Source of the DNA: Streptomyces sp. NBC_01476
GTDB lineage: Bacteria; Actinomycetota; Actinomycetes; Streptomycetales; Streptomycetaceae
DNA: 64,000 nt
NCBI RefSeq assembly: GCF_036227265.1
Contig: NZ_CP109446.1
Coordinates: forward strand, 967,501-1,031,500
Direction of reading: 5' to 3'
Below the pieces are notes generated by a model that did no database searches, had not been told where the DNA came from, and worked only from the letters and a program-made list of their open reading frames with translations. Both the position numbers and the translations under genes were made by a program. The first letter of the stretch is position 1. Each line of letters begins with the position of its first letter. Positions 1 to 9,031 of the stretch are shown one piece after another.

Positions 1-94
1 CACTGACCCCGGCTGCCCGCGGCACTTCCACCGGGGCGGTCCCACCCGGCCGTCCCCGCATGACACCTCCCCCGCTGGCCGCTCTCAGCCGCTC

Positions 95-1123
95 TCACCG
101 CCCCGCGGGCGGCTGCCGGGTCCTGGTCCACTCCAGCACCTGGTCGGCGGTCCAGGTGGTGACGACCCGCTCCGGCGCGATGGCGGCCTCCTCGGCCCGC
201 GCGCAGCCGTAGATCTGCCAGCCGAGCTGGCCGGGCGCGTGCGCGTCGGTGTCGATGCTGAAGAGCACGCCGGCGTCACGGGCGGCCCTCAGCAGCCTGC
301 GGGGCGGGTCGAGACGCTCCGGACGGCTGTTGATCTCGACCGCGGTGCCCGCCGCGGCGCAGGCGGCGAAGACCGCCTCGGCGTCGAACTGTGACTCGGG
401 GCGGGTCTTGGGGCCCAGCAGCCGGCCGGTGCAGTGGCCGAGGATGTCGACCAGCGGGTTGGAGACCGCGGCCACCAGGCGGCGGGTGAAGGCCGGGGCC
501 GGCATCCGCAGCTCCGAGTGGGCGGAGGCGACCACCACGTCCAGCCGGTCGAGCAGGGCGTCCTCCTGGTCGAGGGACCCGTCGGCGAGGATGTCGCACT
601 CGATCCCGGTGAGCAGCCGGAAGGGCGCCAGCCGGGGGCGGAGCTCGTCGATCACGTCGAGCTGGCGGCGCAGCCGGTCGGCGGACAGCCCGCGGGCCAC
701 CTTGAGCCGCGGGCTGTGGTCGGTGAGCACCGCCCACTGGTGACCGAGTTCGCGGGCGGTGAACGCCATCGTCTCGATGGGGCTGCCGCCGTCGGACCAG
801 TCCGAGTGCAGGTGGCAGTCGCCGCGCAGCGCGGCCCGCAGTTCCCGGCCGCCCTCGGTGAGCGGGGTGCGGGCCCGCTCCTCCAGGGCGGCCAGGTACT
901 CCGGCACCCGGCCCGCGCAGGCCTCGGCGATGACCTGGCCGGTCGTGTCGCCGATGCCCTTGAGGTCGGTGAAGCGGCCGGCCGCGGTCCGGCGCTCCAG
1001 CTCCTGCGGGGGCAGCGCCGCCAGCACCCCGGCGGCGTTGCGGAAGGCCCGCACCCGGTAGGTGGGGGCGCCGGAGCGCTCCAGCAGGAACGCGATCCGT
1101 TCCAGTGCCTCGATCGGTCCCAT
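95..1123 (-). CDS. PHP-domain metal-dependent hydrolase (PolX C-terminal-like)
   Basis: 342 residues. The first ~90 residues resemble the helix-hairpin-helix region of family X polymerases (LERIAFLLERSGAPTYRVRAF, then DLKGIGDTTGQ). The rest is a PHP domain with the metal-binding motifs HLHSDWSDG (~residue 103), LTDHSPR and DTDAHAPGQL near the end. In full PolX proteins this domain is a 3'-5' exonuclease or phosphoesterase, but the nucleotidyltransferase palm is absent here, so this is a stand-alone PHP protein. Repair or nucleotide phosphoesterase work is inferred. The ATG start has a modest purine-rich site (GGGAAGAG) upstream. It appears monocistronic. Confidence 0.85.
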   Translation of the reverse strand: MGPIEALERIAFLLERSGAPTYRVRAFRNAAGVLAALPPQELERRTAAGRFTDLKGIGDTTGQVIAEACAGRVPEYLAALEERARTPLTEGGRELRAALRGDCHLHSDWSDGGSPIETMAFTARELGHQWAVLTDHSPRLKVARGLSADRLRRQLDVIDELRPRLAPFRLLTGIECDILADGSLDQEDALLDRLDVVVASAHSELRMPAPAFTRRLVAAVSNPLVDILGHCTGRLLGPKTRPESQFDAEAVFAACAAAGTAVEINSRPERLDPPRRLLRAARDAGVLFSIDTDAHAPGQLGWQIYGCARAEEAAIAPERVVTTWTADQVLEWTRTRQPPAGR

Positions 1124-1221
1124 GGTCAGCGCTCTTCCCGCGGTGGGCGGGCGCTAACGCCGGGGCGGGTCCGGGTCACCCGTGAGGACCCGTCACCCGT
1201 CAGGAGCCGGCGCCGCGGCGG

Positions 1222-2055
1222 TCAGACGTTGGGCACCTTCAGCGCGTCCCAGGTCTCCTTCCCGGGCGGCCACTTCAGCGCCGAGCCGCTCCAGCCCTTG
1301 TGGTGGTCGGTGTTGTACTTGCGCTGCCAGGCCTCGTACGAGGCCACGTCCCCGGAGCCGATGACGTCCTTGTTGGCGGTGGTGGTGTAGTGGTTGCAGC
1401 CGACCGCGACCAGCCGGTCGTGCATGGCGGCGACGATCGGCGAGCGGCGGCCGGTGGTGAACCAGGCCGCGCCGGGGAACGGCTCGTACGCGGGTGCTCC
1501 CGCGCCCTTGCCTGCCCAGGTCTGCATGGCGGCCTTGCCGGCGAAGTCGGCCACGTCGTGGTCGATACCGCCGGCCTCGCTGTACTGGTGGATGAGCCAG
1601 GCGTGCTCCACCCGCGGTTTGCCCGCGGGCGCACCCGGGTCGGCGATCCACAGGCCGTCGCCGGCGAAGGAGGTGTGGTCGCGGTTGAGCCAGAAGTCGC
1701 GGTTGCAGTAGAGCAGCACCCGGTGGCCCGGCGCGGCCTTCTGCGCCTGCTTGATCCAGGCGTCCTTGTCCTCGTCGGGCACCCCGGTGTCCTCCCAGTC
1801 GAACGCCAGGATGTCCCCGGCCTTCGGGGCGGCGTGCTGGAGGAAGTACGACACCTGGGCGCTCACCGACCCGGGCCTGGCGAAGTGGTAGTGGCCGATG
1901 ACCAGGCCGTGCTGCCGGCCGGTGGCGATCTGCGCGGCGTGCTTGGGGTTGACGTAGCTGGTGCCCTCGGTGGCCTTGACGATGACGAAGCCCAGCCCCG
2001 AGGTGGCGTACGCGGTGTCCTGATACGAGGCGACGTCGATTCCGTTGACGGTCAT
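1222..2055 (-). CDS. GH25 family lysozyme (endolysin-like, no signal peptide)
   Basis: 277 residues. The N-terminal ~200 residues are a GH25 (Chalaropsis-type) muramidase domain that would cleave the MurNAc-GlcNAc bond of peptidoglycan: GIDVASYQ at residue 5, VIVKATEG, GHYHFARPG and the acidic pair in FDWEDTG. The C-terminal ~75 residues end in a WPPGKETWDALKVP segment that looks like a peptidoglycan-binding tail. The protein starts directly with the catalytic fold, with no signal peptide or membrane segment, as in phage endolysins. No holin or phage structural gene is adjacent. An AAGGA site lies six bases before the ATG, supporting this start. Confidence 0.88.
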   Translation of the reverse strand: MTVNGIDVASYQDTAYATSGLGFVIVKATEGTSYVNPKHAAQIATGRQHGLVIGHYHFARPGSVSAQVSYFLQHAAPKAGDILAFDWEDTGVPDEDKDAWIKQAQKAAPGHRVLLYCNRDFWLNRDHTSFAGDGLWIADPGAPAGKPRVEHAWLIHQYSEAGGIDHDVADFAGKAAMQTWAGKGAGAPAYEPFPGAAWFTTGRRSPIVAAMHDRLVAVGCNHYTTTANKDVIGSGDVASYEAWQRKYNTDHHKGWSGSALKWPPGKETWDALKVPNV

Positions 2056-2099
2056 GGGTGTCCTTGAGTGCTACGGGCAGGCGGCCGGCCGGAAGGGAT

Positions 2100-2816
2100 T
2101 CAGTGCACGGCGCTGACGTCGAAGGTGTCACCGCAGACGAGCGGACTGCTGGTGGCCAGCGTCATGGACTCGGTGGACCCAGGAGGGTACACCATCAGAT
2201 AGGCGGGCTGTTTCCAGCAACTGTTGCCCTTTATCCCCTTGTTGAGGGTGTGCAGGTCGGACTGGACGGTCTTCCCGGGGGCGATGGTCACCGGTTTTCC
2301 GGCGCCGCCCTGCCGGGCGGCGGGCTTGCCGATGACGCTGCCGTCGCGCTGGATGAGCGACACGCCGGGGAAGCCGTTCAGTACGCAGGCGCTCTTGCCG
2401 GTGTTGGTGAACTGCAGCGGGTAGTAGACGTTGCCCGCGCCCGGGTCGCCGCGGCCGAGCCGCATCTTCAGGCTGGTGACGGTGCACCGGCTGGAGGCTG
2501 CCTGCGGGCTGCCGGAGGCGGGCGCGCCGGTGGCGCTCGGCGGCGCGGTGGTCACCGGCGGGGCCGAGGTGGCGCTGGGCGCCAGGCCCGCGGGTGGCGT
2601 GGTGGTGTCCGGGGACGATGCCGGGGCCGTCGTGGTGGGTGCCGGGGTGGCGGAAGCGGAGGCGTTGGAGGTGCCGCTGCTGCCGCAGCCGGCCGCGGCG
2701 AGGGCCAGCACGGCCACCGCCGCCGCGCCGAGTGGTGCCACTCGGTGACGACGGCGTACGACAGCGGCGGGTCCGGATGTCGACGGGGTGCTTACCTGCT
2801 CTGGCGTAGTACGCAT
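2100..2816 (-). CDS. DUF4232 domain lipoprotein
   Basis: 238 residues from the chosen ATG. After a charged N-terminus there is a hydrophobic stretch ending in the lipobox LAAAGC, so the protein is probably anchored to the outside of the membrane. A Thr/Ala/Pro-rich linker of about 80 residues leads to a DUF4232 domain (CTVTSLKMRLG, YYPLQFTNTGKSACVLNGFPGVSL), a fold common in streptomycete lipoproteins with no assigned reaction. An upstream in-frame ATG at 2855 would add 13 residues before the signal peptide and is less likely. Function unknown. Confidence 0.8.
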   Translation of the reverse strand: MRTTPEQVSTPSTSGPAAVVRRRHRVAPLGAAAVAVLALAAAGCGSSGTSNASASATPAPTTTAPASSPDTTTPPAGLAPSATSAPPVTTAPPSATGAPASGSPQAASSRCTVTSLKMRLGRGDPGAGNVYYPLQFTNTGKSACVLNGFPGVSLIQRDGSVIGKPAARQGGAGKPVTIAPGKTVQSDLHTLNKGIKGNSCWKQPAYLMVYPPGSTESMTLATSSPLVCGDTFDVSAVH

Positions 2817-2915
2817 ACTCTTCAGGTGCTCAGCCAGGGGTCGTTCGAACCCCACACGTCACGATTGTTGCCGTACCCGCACATTCCGCGGCCGGCCGAC
2901 GGGACCCCATGCGTT

Positions 2916-4463
2916 TCACTCTGCGTGACCGTCGAGGTCGTGCGGCTCCAGCGGCCGGACCGCCGGCCCGTGTGTCACCGTGCCGTCGATCCCGAAGCGG
3001 GAGCCGTGGCAGGGGCAGTCCCAGCTGCGTTCTGCGTCGTTGAAGGCGACCAGGCAGCCGAGGTGGGTGCAGCGGGCGGACACCGCGTGCGCGGCGCCGT
3101 CTTCGTCCCGGTAGACCGCCAGCCGCCGGCCGCCGGCCCTGACCACGGCTCCGCTGCCCGGTGGGATGTCGGCGACCGAGTCGGCGTGGGTGGTACGCAG
3201 CCGGTCGCCGACGAAGTGCAGGCCCACCTCGGCCTGCTGTTTCAGCAGCGTCGGCGCCTCCTTGAGGGTGGACCACAGGCGGCGCGGGTCGTAGAGCCCG
3301 GCCCAGGCCGGGGAGCGGCCGGCGATGAGTTCGCTGAGCAGTGCGCCGGCCATGACGCCGCCGGTCATGCCCCAGCCGCCGAAACCGGTGGCCACATAGG
3401 TGTGCCGGGCACCGGGGTGCAGCGGGCCGACCAGGGCGATCTTGTCGCTGGGGTCGTTGTCCTGGGCGGCCCAGCGGTAGCTGGTCGCGGCGGCCGGGAA
3501 GCGCTCGTGCATCCACCGGTCGAGCCGGCGGTAGCGGTCGGCGACGCCGCCCGCGCCGGGGGTGAAGTCCTCTCCGGTGACGATCAGCAGCCGCCGGCCG
3601 CCCGGGAGCGGCGCGGTGCGCACCGAGCGCTTGCCCTCGCTGCGGCTGATGTACATGCCCTGCGGGTCGGCGCTCGCGTCGATGGGCGCGGCCACCACGA
3701 GTTCGCGGCGCGGGGCCATCCGGGCGAAGAGCAGCGCGCGGTCGAAGACCGGGTAGTGGGTGGCGACCACCACGTCGCGGGCGGTGACGGTGGCACCGGT
3801 CTCGGTGGTGACCCGGCACGGCTCGCCCTCGTGCAGGCCGGTCACCCGGGTGCGCTCGTGGATCCGGCCGCCGCGCTTGGCGAGATCGGCGGCCACGCCC
3901 AGCAGGTAGTGCCGGGGGTGGAACTGCGCCTGCCCGTTCACCCGGACCGCTGCCGCCACCGCGAACGGCAGGCCGGTCGTCTCGGTGTACTCCGCGTCGA
4001 GCCCGGCGTCGCGCGCGGCACGGGCCTCGGCCCGCAGTTCGGTGCGGTCGGCCGGGTCGAGCGAGTAGGTGACCGCCGGGCGCTGTTCCAGGTCGCAGGC
4101 CAGGCCGAGTTCGGCGGTGACGGCGGCGATCCGCCCGACCGCGCCCTGCTGGGACTCGGCGTAGAGCCGGGCGGCCTCCTCGCCGTGTCTGCGGCGCAGC
4201 CGGTCGTAGATCAGCGTGTGCTGCGCGGTGACCTTGGCGGAGGTGTAGCCGCTGACGCCTACGGCGATGCGGTCGGCCTCCAGGACCACCACCGAGCGTC
4301 CGGTGCGGACCACCTCCCAGGCCGTACTGAGCCCGGCGATGCCGCCGCCGACGACGGCGACGTCCACCGTGAGGTCGTCGGTCAGCGGGGCGAAACGGCT
4401 GCTGTCGGTGGTGTGCACCCAGTACGACTCGTCGGTGCCGGGAAGGCTTGCGGGGTTCGCCAT
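2916..4463 (-). CDS. FAD-dependent oxidoreductase with C-terminal Rieske domain
   Basis: 515 residues. The N-terminal DAO-type FAD-binding fold carries the dinucleotide motif VAVVGGGIAGLSTAWE (~residue 35), and the GFGGWGMTGG segment near residue 360 fits the same fold. The last ~90 residues are a Rieske [2Fe-2S] domain with ligands in CTHLGC and CPCHGSRF. This architecture (glycine-oxidase-like module plus Rieske ferredoxin) is widespread in bacteria and its substrate is generally unknown. The ATG at 4463 precedes MANPASLPG; a start 45 bases upstream is also open. No partner gene is evident. Confidence 0.88.
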   Translation of the reverse strand: MANPASLPGTDESYWVHTTDSSRFAPLTDDLTVDVAVVGGGIAGLSTAWEVVRTGRSVVVLEADRIAVGVSGYTSAKVTAQHTLIYDRLRRRHGEEAARLYAESQQGAVGRIAAVTAELGLACDLEQRPAVTYSLDPADRTELRAEARAARDAGLDAEYTETTGLPFAVAAAVRVNGQAQFHPRHYLLGVAADLAKRGGRIHERTRVTGLHEGEPCRVTTETGATVTARDVVVATHYPVFDRALLFARMAPRRELVVAAPIDASADPQGMYISRSEGKRSVRTAPLPGGRRLLIVTGEDFTPGAGGVADRYRRLDRWMHERFPAAATSYRWAAQDNDPSDKIALVGPLHPGARHTYVATGFGGWGMTGGVMAGALLSELIAGRSPAWAGLYDPRRLWSTLKEAPTLLKQQAEVGLHFVGDRLRTTHADSVADIPPGSGAVVRAGGRRLAVYRDEDGAAHAVSARCTHLGCLVAFNDAERSWDCPCHGSRFGIDGTVTHGPAVRPLEPHDLDGHAE

Positions 4464-4581
4464 GCCTGAGCGGTTTCCCCCCGGCCCCCGGCTCACGCCG
4501 CCCGGCACCGAAGTGCGCCCGAACGGGCCCCGCCCGATCTGCTCGGGGCGGGCCGGTACCGCCCGGCGCCGGCCCGCGCGT

Positions 4582-5241
4582 TCAGTGCCGGGTCTTCTCC
4601 TCGTGGGACTCGCCGCTGTCCTGCTCCTCCTCCGGGGCGTGCTCGCGGCGCCTGCGGCGGATCTGCCAGACGATGAAGGCGGCCACCACGACGACCGCGA
4701 CGACCACCGCCACCGCGGTGCCCGCGGTGCGTTCGACCTGCTGGTAGGCGGCGCCGGCGAAGTAGCCGAGCAGCACGAAGCCGACGCCCCAGACCAGGCC
4801 GCCGAGCGAGTTGAAGAGCAGGAAGACGCGGTACGGCATCCGGCTGATGCCGGCCAGCGCCGGCATCAGGGCGCGGAAGAAGGCGATGAAGCGGCCGAGG
4901 AAGACGGCGGCCGGGCCGCGCCGGCGGATCAGCTGCTGGGCCCGGTCGATCCGGTTGTGGTGGCCGCGCAGCGCCTTGGTCTCCAGGATGCGGGTGCCGT
5001 AGCGGCGGCCGATCTCGTAACCCACCGAGTCGCCGCTGATCGCGGCGAGTACGACGAGGGCGGCCAGCAGGTACACCGAGACATGGCCCTGCCCGGCCAC
5101 CACGCCGCCGAGGACGGCCGCGGTCTCACCGGGCAGCACAAAACCGAAGAAGAGCGCGTCCTCGCAGAAGACCAGGGCGAAGACGATGGCGTAGACCGCG
5201 GGCCCGGAGGATCGTGTCAGCCAGTCGGTGATGGCGTGCAT
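4582..5241 (-). CDS. DedA family membrane protein
   Basis: 219 residues with four to five hydrophobic segments. The DedA/SNARE-associated hallmarks are present: FVLPGETAAVLGG near residue 35 and the basic motif FLGRFIAFFRALMPALAG near residue 110. DedA proteins are inner-membrane proteins linked to lipid-carrier translocation and envelope homeostasis. The C-terminal tail is charged and low in complexity (RRRRREHAPEEEQDS). It starts six bases after the stop of the small membrane protein at 5248-5412, so the two probably form one transcript. Confidence 0.88.
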   Translation of the reverse strand: MHAITDWLTRSSGPAVYAIVFALVFCEDALFFGFVLPGETAAVLGGVVAGQGHVSVYLLAALVVLAAISGDSVGYEIGRRYGTRILETKALRGHHNRIDRAQQLIRRRGPAAVFLGRFIAFFRALMPALAGISRMPYRVFLLFNSLGGLVWGVGFVLLGYFAGAAYQQVERTAGTAVAVVVAVVVVAAFIVWQIRRRRREHAPEEEQDSGESHEEKTRH

Positions 5242-5247
5242 GCGCGC

Positions 5248-5412
5248 CTATCGCGCCGGGCGCGACTTGCGCAGCAGTCGCCACCAGCCGAACACCAGGT
5301 CGGCGGCGAAGAGCACGACGGCGATCACCAGCAGGTAGCCGAGTCCGCCGGCGACCGCGCCGATCAGACCGAGCACGATCGCGACGAGGATGAGAAAGAG
5401 GAACACGCTCAT
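5248..5412 (-). CDS. small membrane protein (54 residues)
   Basis: 54 residues: MSVFLFLILVAIVLGLIG, a second hydrophobic segment (GYLLVIAVVLFAADLVFGWW) and a basic tail RLLRKSRPAR. Two transmembrane helices are expected. An excellent ribosome site (AAGGAGA) lies just before this ATG; a longer reading frame upstream has no comparable site. It sits directly before the DedA gene. Similar hydrophobic mini-proteins are common in streptomycetes and have no known function. Confidence 0.75.
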   Translation of the reverse strand: MSVFLFLILVAIVLGLIGAVAGGLGYLLVIAVVLFAADLVFGWWRLLRKSRPAR

Positions 5413-5551
5413 GGTCTGATCTCCTTTCCCGGCCGGTCGGCCCCGGTGCGAACCGGTGCGCCGCTGGGATGGTGCGTTGCTCTGCTGATGTGCCATGCGT
5501 CAGGCGCTGCCGGGCGCCGCGGAGTCGGGGTCTCCCCCGCGGCGCCCACGC

Positions 5552-5908
5552 TCAGCGGCGGGCGAGTTGACGCGCGCCGTCCGCCCCGGGCTTGTACGGC
5601 AGGCCGTAGTGCTGGAAGACCGCCTCCTCGTCCTCGATCGGCAGGACATCGTCCGTTCCGATCGAGGGGGCCGACTTGACCAGTGTCTTCGCATACGGCA
5701 CTCGTACGTAACCCGGTCCGGCGATCACCGAACCGACCGGTACGAACACCAGCCGGTGCCGGGTGGGCACACCGATCCGGACCGTCGCCATGGAAGGCTG
5801 GTCCGTCACGGTGTCCACATAGACCGCCTCCAGGGCGCCGATTTTGTGGCCTTCTTCATCCACCACATCGTGGTCTCGCCACTCGCGGAGATCAGCGGGT
5901 TCGATCAT
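5552..5908 (-). CDS. PRC-barrel domain protein
   Basis: 118 residues. The motif DVVDEEGHKIGALEAVYVD, then RLVFVPVGSV and VRVPYAKTLVKSAP, matches the PRC-barrel fold of photosynthetic reaction-centre H subunit and RimM relatives. In actinobacteria such small proteins are often stress or envelope associated, and the biochemical role is unknown. The start is the ATG of MIEPADLREW, which has a GAGAGG site ten bases upstream. The neighbours are other presumed stress-linked small proteins. Confidence 0.82.
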   Translation of the reverse strand: MIEPADLREWRDHDVVDEEGHKIGALEAVYVDTVTDQPSMATVRIGVPTRHRLVFVPVGSVIAGPGYVRVPYAKTLVKSAPSIGTDDVLPIEDEEAVFQHYGLPYKPGADGARQLARR

Positions 5909-5988
5909 GGCCGGTCCTCTCACCGTGGCTCGTTCGACGTCCTGTTCACCCTGTCGCCTGCCCCGGTCCTGACGCGGTACGCGCGCCC

Positions 5989-7428
5989 TCAGACCTCGGT
6001 CTCGCTGCGGTCGCCGCCCCACAGCGTGTGGAAGCTGCCCGGGCGGTCGGTGCGGCGGTAGGTGTGGGCACCGAAGAAGTCCCGCTGCGCCTGGGTGAGG
6101 GCGGCGGGCAGCCGTTCGGCGCGCAGCGCGTCGTAGTACGCCAGCGCCGCGGAGAAGCCGGGCACCGGGACGCCCTGCTGCACGGCGGCGCCGACCACCG
6201 CCCGCCAGTCGTCCTGGGCGGCGCCGATCTCGTCGGCGAAGCGCTGGTCGGACAGCAGGCTCGGCAGGTCGGGGCGGCCGTCGTAGGCGGCGGTGATCCG
6301 GTCGAGGAAGGCCGCCCTGATGATGCAGCCACCGCGCCAGATGGAGGCGATGGCACCGAGGTCGACGTTCCAGCCGTACTCGTCACTGCCGGCCTGGATC
6401 TGGTGGAAGCCCTGGGTGTAGGAGACGATCTTCGACGCGTAGAGCGCCTGTTCCACCTGGTCGGCGAAGGCGGCCGCGGCCTTCTCGTCCAGCGGCGTGC
6501 CCTGCGGCCCGGCCAGGTCCCGGGAGGCGGCCCGCAGGTCGGCGTGGCCGGAGACCGCACGGGCGAAGACCGCCTCGGCGATACCGGAGACCGGGACGCC
6601 GAGGTCGAGCGCGGTCTGTACGGTCCAGCGACCGGTGCCCTTCTGCTCCGCCTGGTCCTCGACGACATCCACGAACGGCTTACCGGTGGCGGCGTCGGTG
6701 TGGGCAAGCACCTCGGCGGTGATCTCGATGAGATACGAGTCGAGCCGCCCGTTGTTCCAGGTGCGGAAGGTCTCCGCGATCTGCTGCGGGGTGTAGCCGG
6801 CCACCGTCCGCAGCAGGTGGTACGCCTCGGCGATCAGCTGCATGTCGGCGTACTCGATGCCGTTGTGCACCATCTTCACGAAGTGCCCGGCGCCGTCCGG
6901 CCCGATGTGGGTGGTACAGGGCTTGCCGTCCTTGGCCTTGGCGGCGATCTTCTCCAGCATCGGGCCGAGGGACTGGTACGACTCGGGGGAACCGCCGGGC
7001 ATGATGGACGGGCCGTTGAGCGCGCCCTCCTCGCCGCCGGAGACGCCGGTGCCGACGAAGTGGATGCCCTGCTCGCGCAGTTCGCGCTCGCGGCGGCGGG
7101 TGTCCTCGAAGTGGGCGTTGCCGCCGTCGATGATGACGTCGCCCTCTTCCAGCAGCGGCGCGAACTCGGCGATCACCGCGTCGGTGGGCTTGCCGGCCTT
7201 CACCATGATCAGCAGCCGGCGGGGCCGCTCCAGCGCCGCGACGAACTCCTCTGCACTGCCGGTCGGAATGAAGGCGCCCTCCTCGCCGTGCTGCTCCATC
7301 AGGGCGTCGGTCTTGGCCTTGGTCCGGTTGTGCAGTGCCACGGTGTAGCCGTGGCGGGCGAAGTTCCGGGCCAGGTTGCTGCCCATAACGGCCAGCCCGG
7401 TCACTCCGATGTCGGCCTTCTCGCTCAT
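5989..7428 (-). CDS. gnd: 6-phosphogluconate dehydrogenase, decarboxylating
   Basis: 479 residues, the length of the long (E. coli-type) NADP enzyme. It oxidises and decarboxylates 6-phosphogluconate to ribulose-5-phosphate in the cytosolic pentose phosphate pathway. Seen: Rossmann start IGVTGLAVMGSNLARN, the substrate motif GTGVSGGEEGALNGPSIMPGG (~residue 123), KMVHNGIEYADMQ, and the C-terminal HTYRRTDRPGSFHTLW. The ATG of MSEKADIG is preceded by AGGAG; an upstream in-frame ATG adds seven residues. It is the likely NADPH-generating enzyme of this stress-gene neighbourhood. Confidence 0.96.
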   Translation of the reverse strand: MSEKADIGVTGLAVMGSNLARNFARHGYTVALHNRTKAKTDALMEQHGEEGAFIPTGSAEEFVAALERPRRLLIMVKAGKPTDAVIAEFAPLLEEGDVIIDGGNAHFEDTRRRERELREQGIHFVGTGVSGGEEGALNGPSIMPGGSPESYQSLGPMLEKIAAKAKDGKPCTTHIGPDGAGHFVKMVHNGIEYADMQLIAEAYHLLRTVAGYTPQQIAETFRTWNNGRLDSYLIEITAEVLAHTDAATGKPFVDVVEDQAEQKGTGRWTVQTALDLGVPVSGIAEAVFARAVSGHADLRAASRDLAGPQGTPLDEKAAAAFADQVEQALYASKIVSYTQGFHQIQAGSDEYGWNVDLGAIASIWRGGCIIRAAFLDRITAAYDGRPDLPSLLSDQRFADEIGAAQDDWRAVVGAAVQQGVPVPGFSAALAYYDALRAERLPAALTQAQRDFFGAHTYRRTDRPGSFHTLWGGDRSETEV

Positions 7429-7557
7429 GCGGTGCTCCTGGGTGCTCACGCTTCGGCTCCGGTGGTCAGTCTGCCGCCGCCCGGCCCGCGCGGCCTGTTG
7501 AAGCGGCCGATCGGGGCGGGGCGGCGGCAGGACAGAACACCGACTGACAACGCGCCG

Positions 7558-7833
7558 TCAGCGCCGGCTGTTCCGCGAATTGCCGAAGACCAGGCGGTAG
7601 GCGATCAGCAGCACCAGCGCGCCGCCGATCGCCGCCAGCCAGTTGGCGCCGTCGAAGAAGTCGTGCCGCACCGGCCGGTCGAGGAACTTCGCCGACAGCC
7701 AGCCGCCGACGAAGGCGCCGGCCACGCCGAAGAAGAGGGTGCCGAGCAGGCCCCCGGGGTCACGGCCGGGCAGCAGTATCTTCGCGATGCCTCCGGCCAG
7801 CAGGCCGAGGATGATCCAGCTCACGATTCCCAT
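7558..7833 (-). CDS. GlsB/YeaQ/YmgE family membrane protein
   Basis: 91 residues with three hydrophobic segments. IVSWIILGLLAGGIAKILLPGRDPGG is the signature of the transglycosylase-associated (YeaQ/GlsB) family, small membrane proteins often induced by general stress. A second, more divergent member lies at 22857-23123. Molecular activity is not established for the family. Confidence 0.88.
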   Translation of the reverse strand: MGIVSWIILGLLAGGIAKILLPGRDPGGLLGTLFFGVAGAFVGGWLSAKFLDRPVRHDFFDGANWLAAIGGALVLLIAYRLVFGNSRNSRR

Positions 7834-7938
7834 GGCGGCCTTATGCCCAGGCCGGCCCCGGCTACGCCGCCGAGCCGGCCCGGGACCTGATCCGCCCGCG
7901 GATCCGGCCGCGGATCTGGCGGTGGATCTGGCGGTGGG

Positions 7939-8808
7939 TCAGACCCGGCGCCAGCGGGCGGAGGCGAAGGAGAAGCAGCCGAAGAGCACCAGGCCGACCG
8001 CCACCAGGACCAGCAGCCAGGGACCGGCCGCGGTGTGCGTGAAGGAGCGCAGTGTGTCGTCGATGCCCTTCGCCCGGCCCGGGTCGAAGCGGACCGCCGC
8101 CACCACGACGAAGACGCCGGCTCCGGCGAAGACCGTGCCGCGGGCGATCCCGCCGCCGGTGCCGGTGACGGTGACCGCCTGCCGGGTCCGGCGGCCCATC
8201 CCGGCGGTGGACAGCTTCTTCATATAGGTGCGGCGGGCGGCGCGGACCGCGATGGTCGCGCCCGCCGCCACCAGGCCGATGCCCACCGCGCCGACCAGCC
8301 AGCGGCCGGCGGGCAGGTCGAGCGCGGACCGGGTCCAGTCCCTGGACTTCTGGTCGCTGCTGCCGGAACCGCCGCCGCCGGCCGCGAAGGTGGCGGTTCC
8401 CCAGCAGACGAAGCCGTAGAAGACGGCCCGGCCGGCGTTCATCAGCCGTTTGCCGGTGCCGCTGCCGCTGCCCGCGGACCCGCCGCTGCCGGACTCACCG
8501 GGCTCGTCGGTGCCGATGACGGCCTGCGCGGTGCGCCACAGTGTCATGCAGGCGAAGCCCGCCACCAGGACCCACAGCAGCGCGGTCCCGAAGGGCTTGG
8601 CCGCGATGGACTGCAACGCGCCCTGCCGGTCGGCCTCCTGACCGCCGTCGCCGAACGCGATACGGATGGCCAGAACACCGACAAGGACGTAGATGACTCC
8701 ACGGGCGACGAATCCCGCGCGTCCCGCGGAGGTGAGCACCTCGCGCGGTGAGCGGCGGGCGGCCGCTCCGGCTGCCCGTCGGCCCTTCGACTGTACGTGC
8801 GACGACAT
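7939..8808 (-). CDS. DUF1206 domain membrane protein
   Basis: 289 residues. Three repeated modules of paired transmembrane helices are visible: GRAGFVARGVIYVLVGVLAIR, then GRAVFYGFVCWGTATFAAG, then GRRTRQAVTVTGTGGGIARG followed by a final helix pair. This is the DUF1206 pattern; the function is unknown. The chosen ATG (MSSHVQSKG) has a strong AAGGGGAGG site; a longer in-frame start at 8880 lacks one. Confidence 0.85.
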   Translation of the reverse strand: MSSHVQSKGRRAAGAAARRSPREVLTSAGRAGFVARGVIYVLVGVLAIRIAFGDGGQEADRQGALQSIAAKPFGTALLWVLVAGFACMTLWRTAQAVIGTDEPGESGSGGSAGSGSGTGKRLMNAGRAVFYGFVCWGTATFAAGGGGSGSSDQKSRDWTRSALDLPAGRWLVGAVGIGLVAAGATIAVRAARRTYMKKLSTAGMGRRTRQAVTVTGTGGGIARGTVFAGAGVFVVVAAVRFDPGRAKGIDDTLRSFTHTAAGPWLLVLVAVGLVLFGCFSFASARWRRV

Positions 8809-9031
8809 GGCGCCCGGCCTCCCCTTCTCGACGGGCGCCTGACGGTGCCCGGGAGGGGGCGTGTGCCCGGGCATCGCCACTTCACACAGATCGTCAGGCC
8901 GCGGGTCGGTGTCCGGCGCGTGCGGCCTGGCGTCCCGGGGACGGGCGTGGGGTCCCCGGTGGACACGTCAGGTGTTGAGCGGGCGCGTCAGGCTCCGGCG
9001 GACGGGCATCGGAGGTCCGGCCGGACGCGCG
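8809..9031. other. intergenic, nothing recognised
   Basis: A 223-base gap between the DUF1206 gene and a STAS gene, both on the minus strand. It must hold the DUF1206 promoter. I see no convincing -10/-35 pair, hairpin or extra gene. Confidence 0.5.

Noticed and set aside
4490-4581. GC-rich inverted-looking sequence after the FAD-Rieske and before the DedA gene
   Set aside because: The two arms (CCCCGCCC and GGGGCGGG) do not pair in register, so I do not call a terminator.
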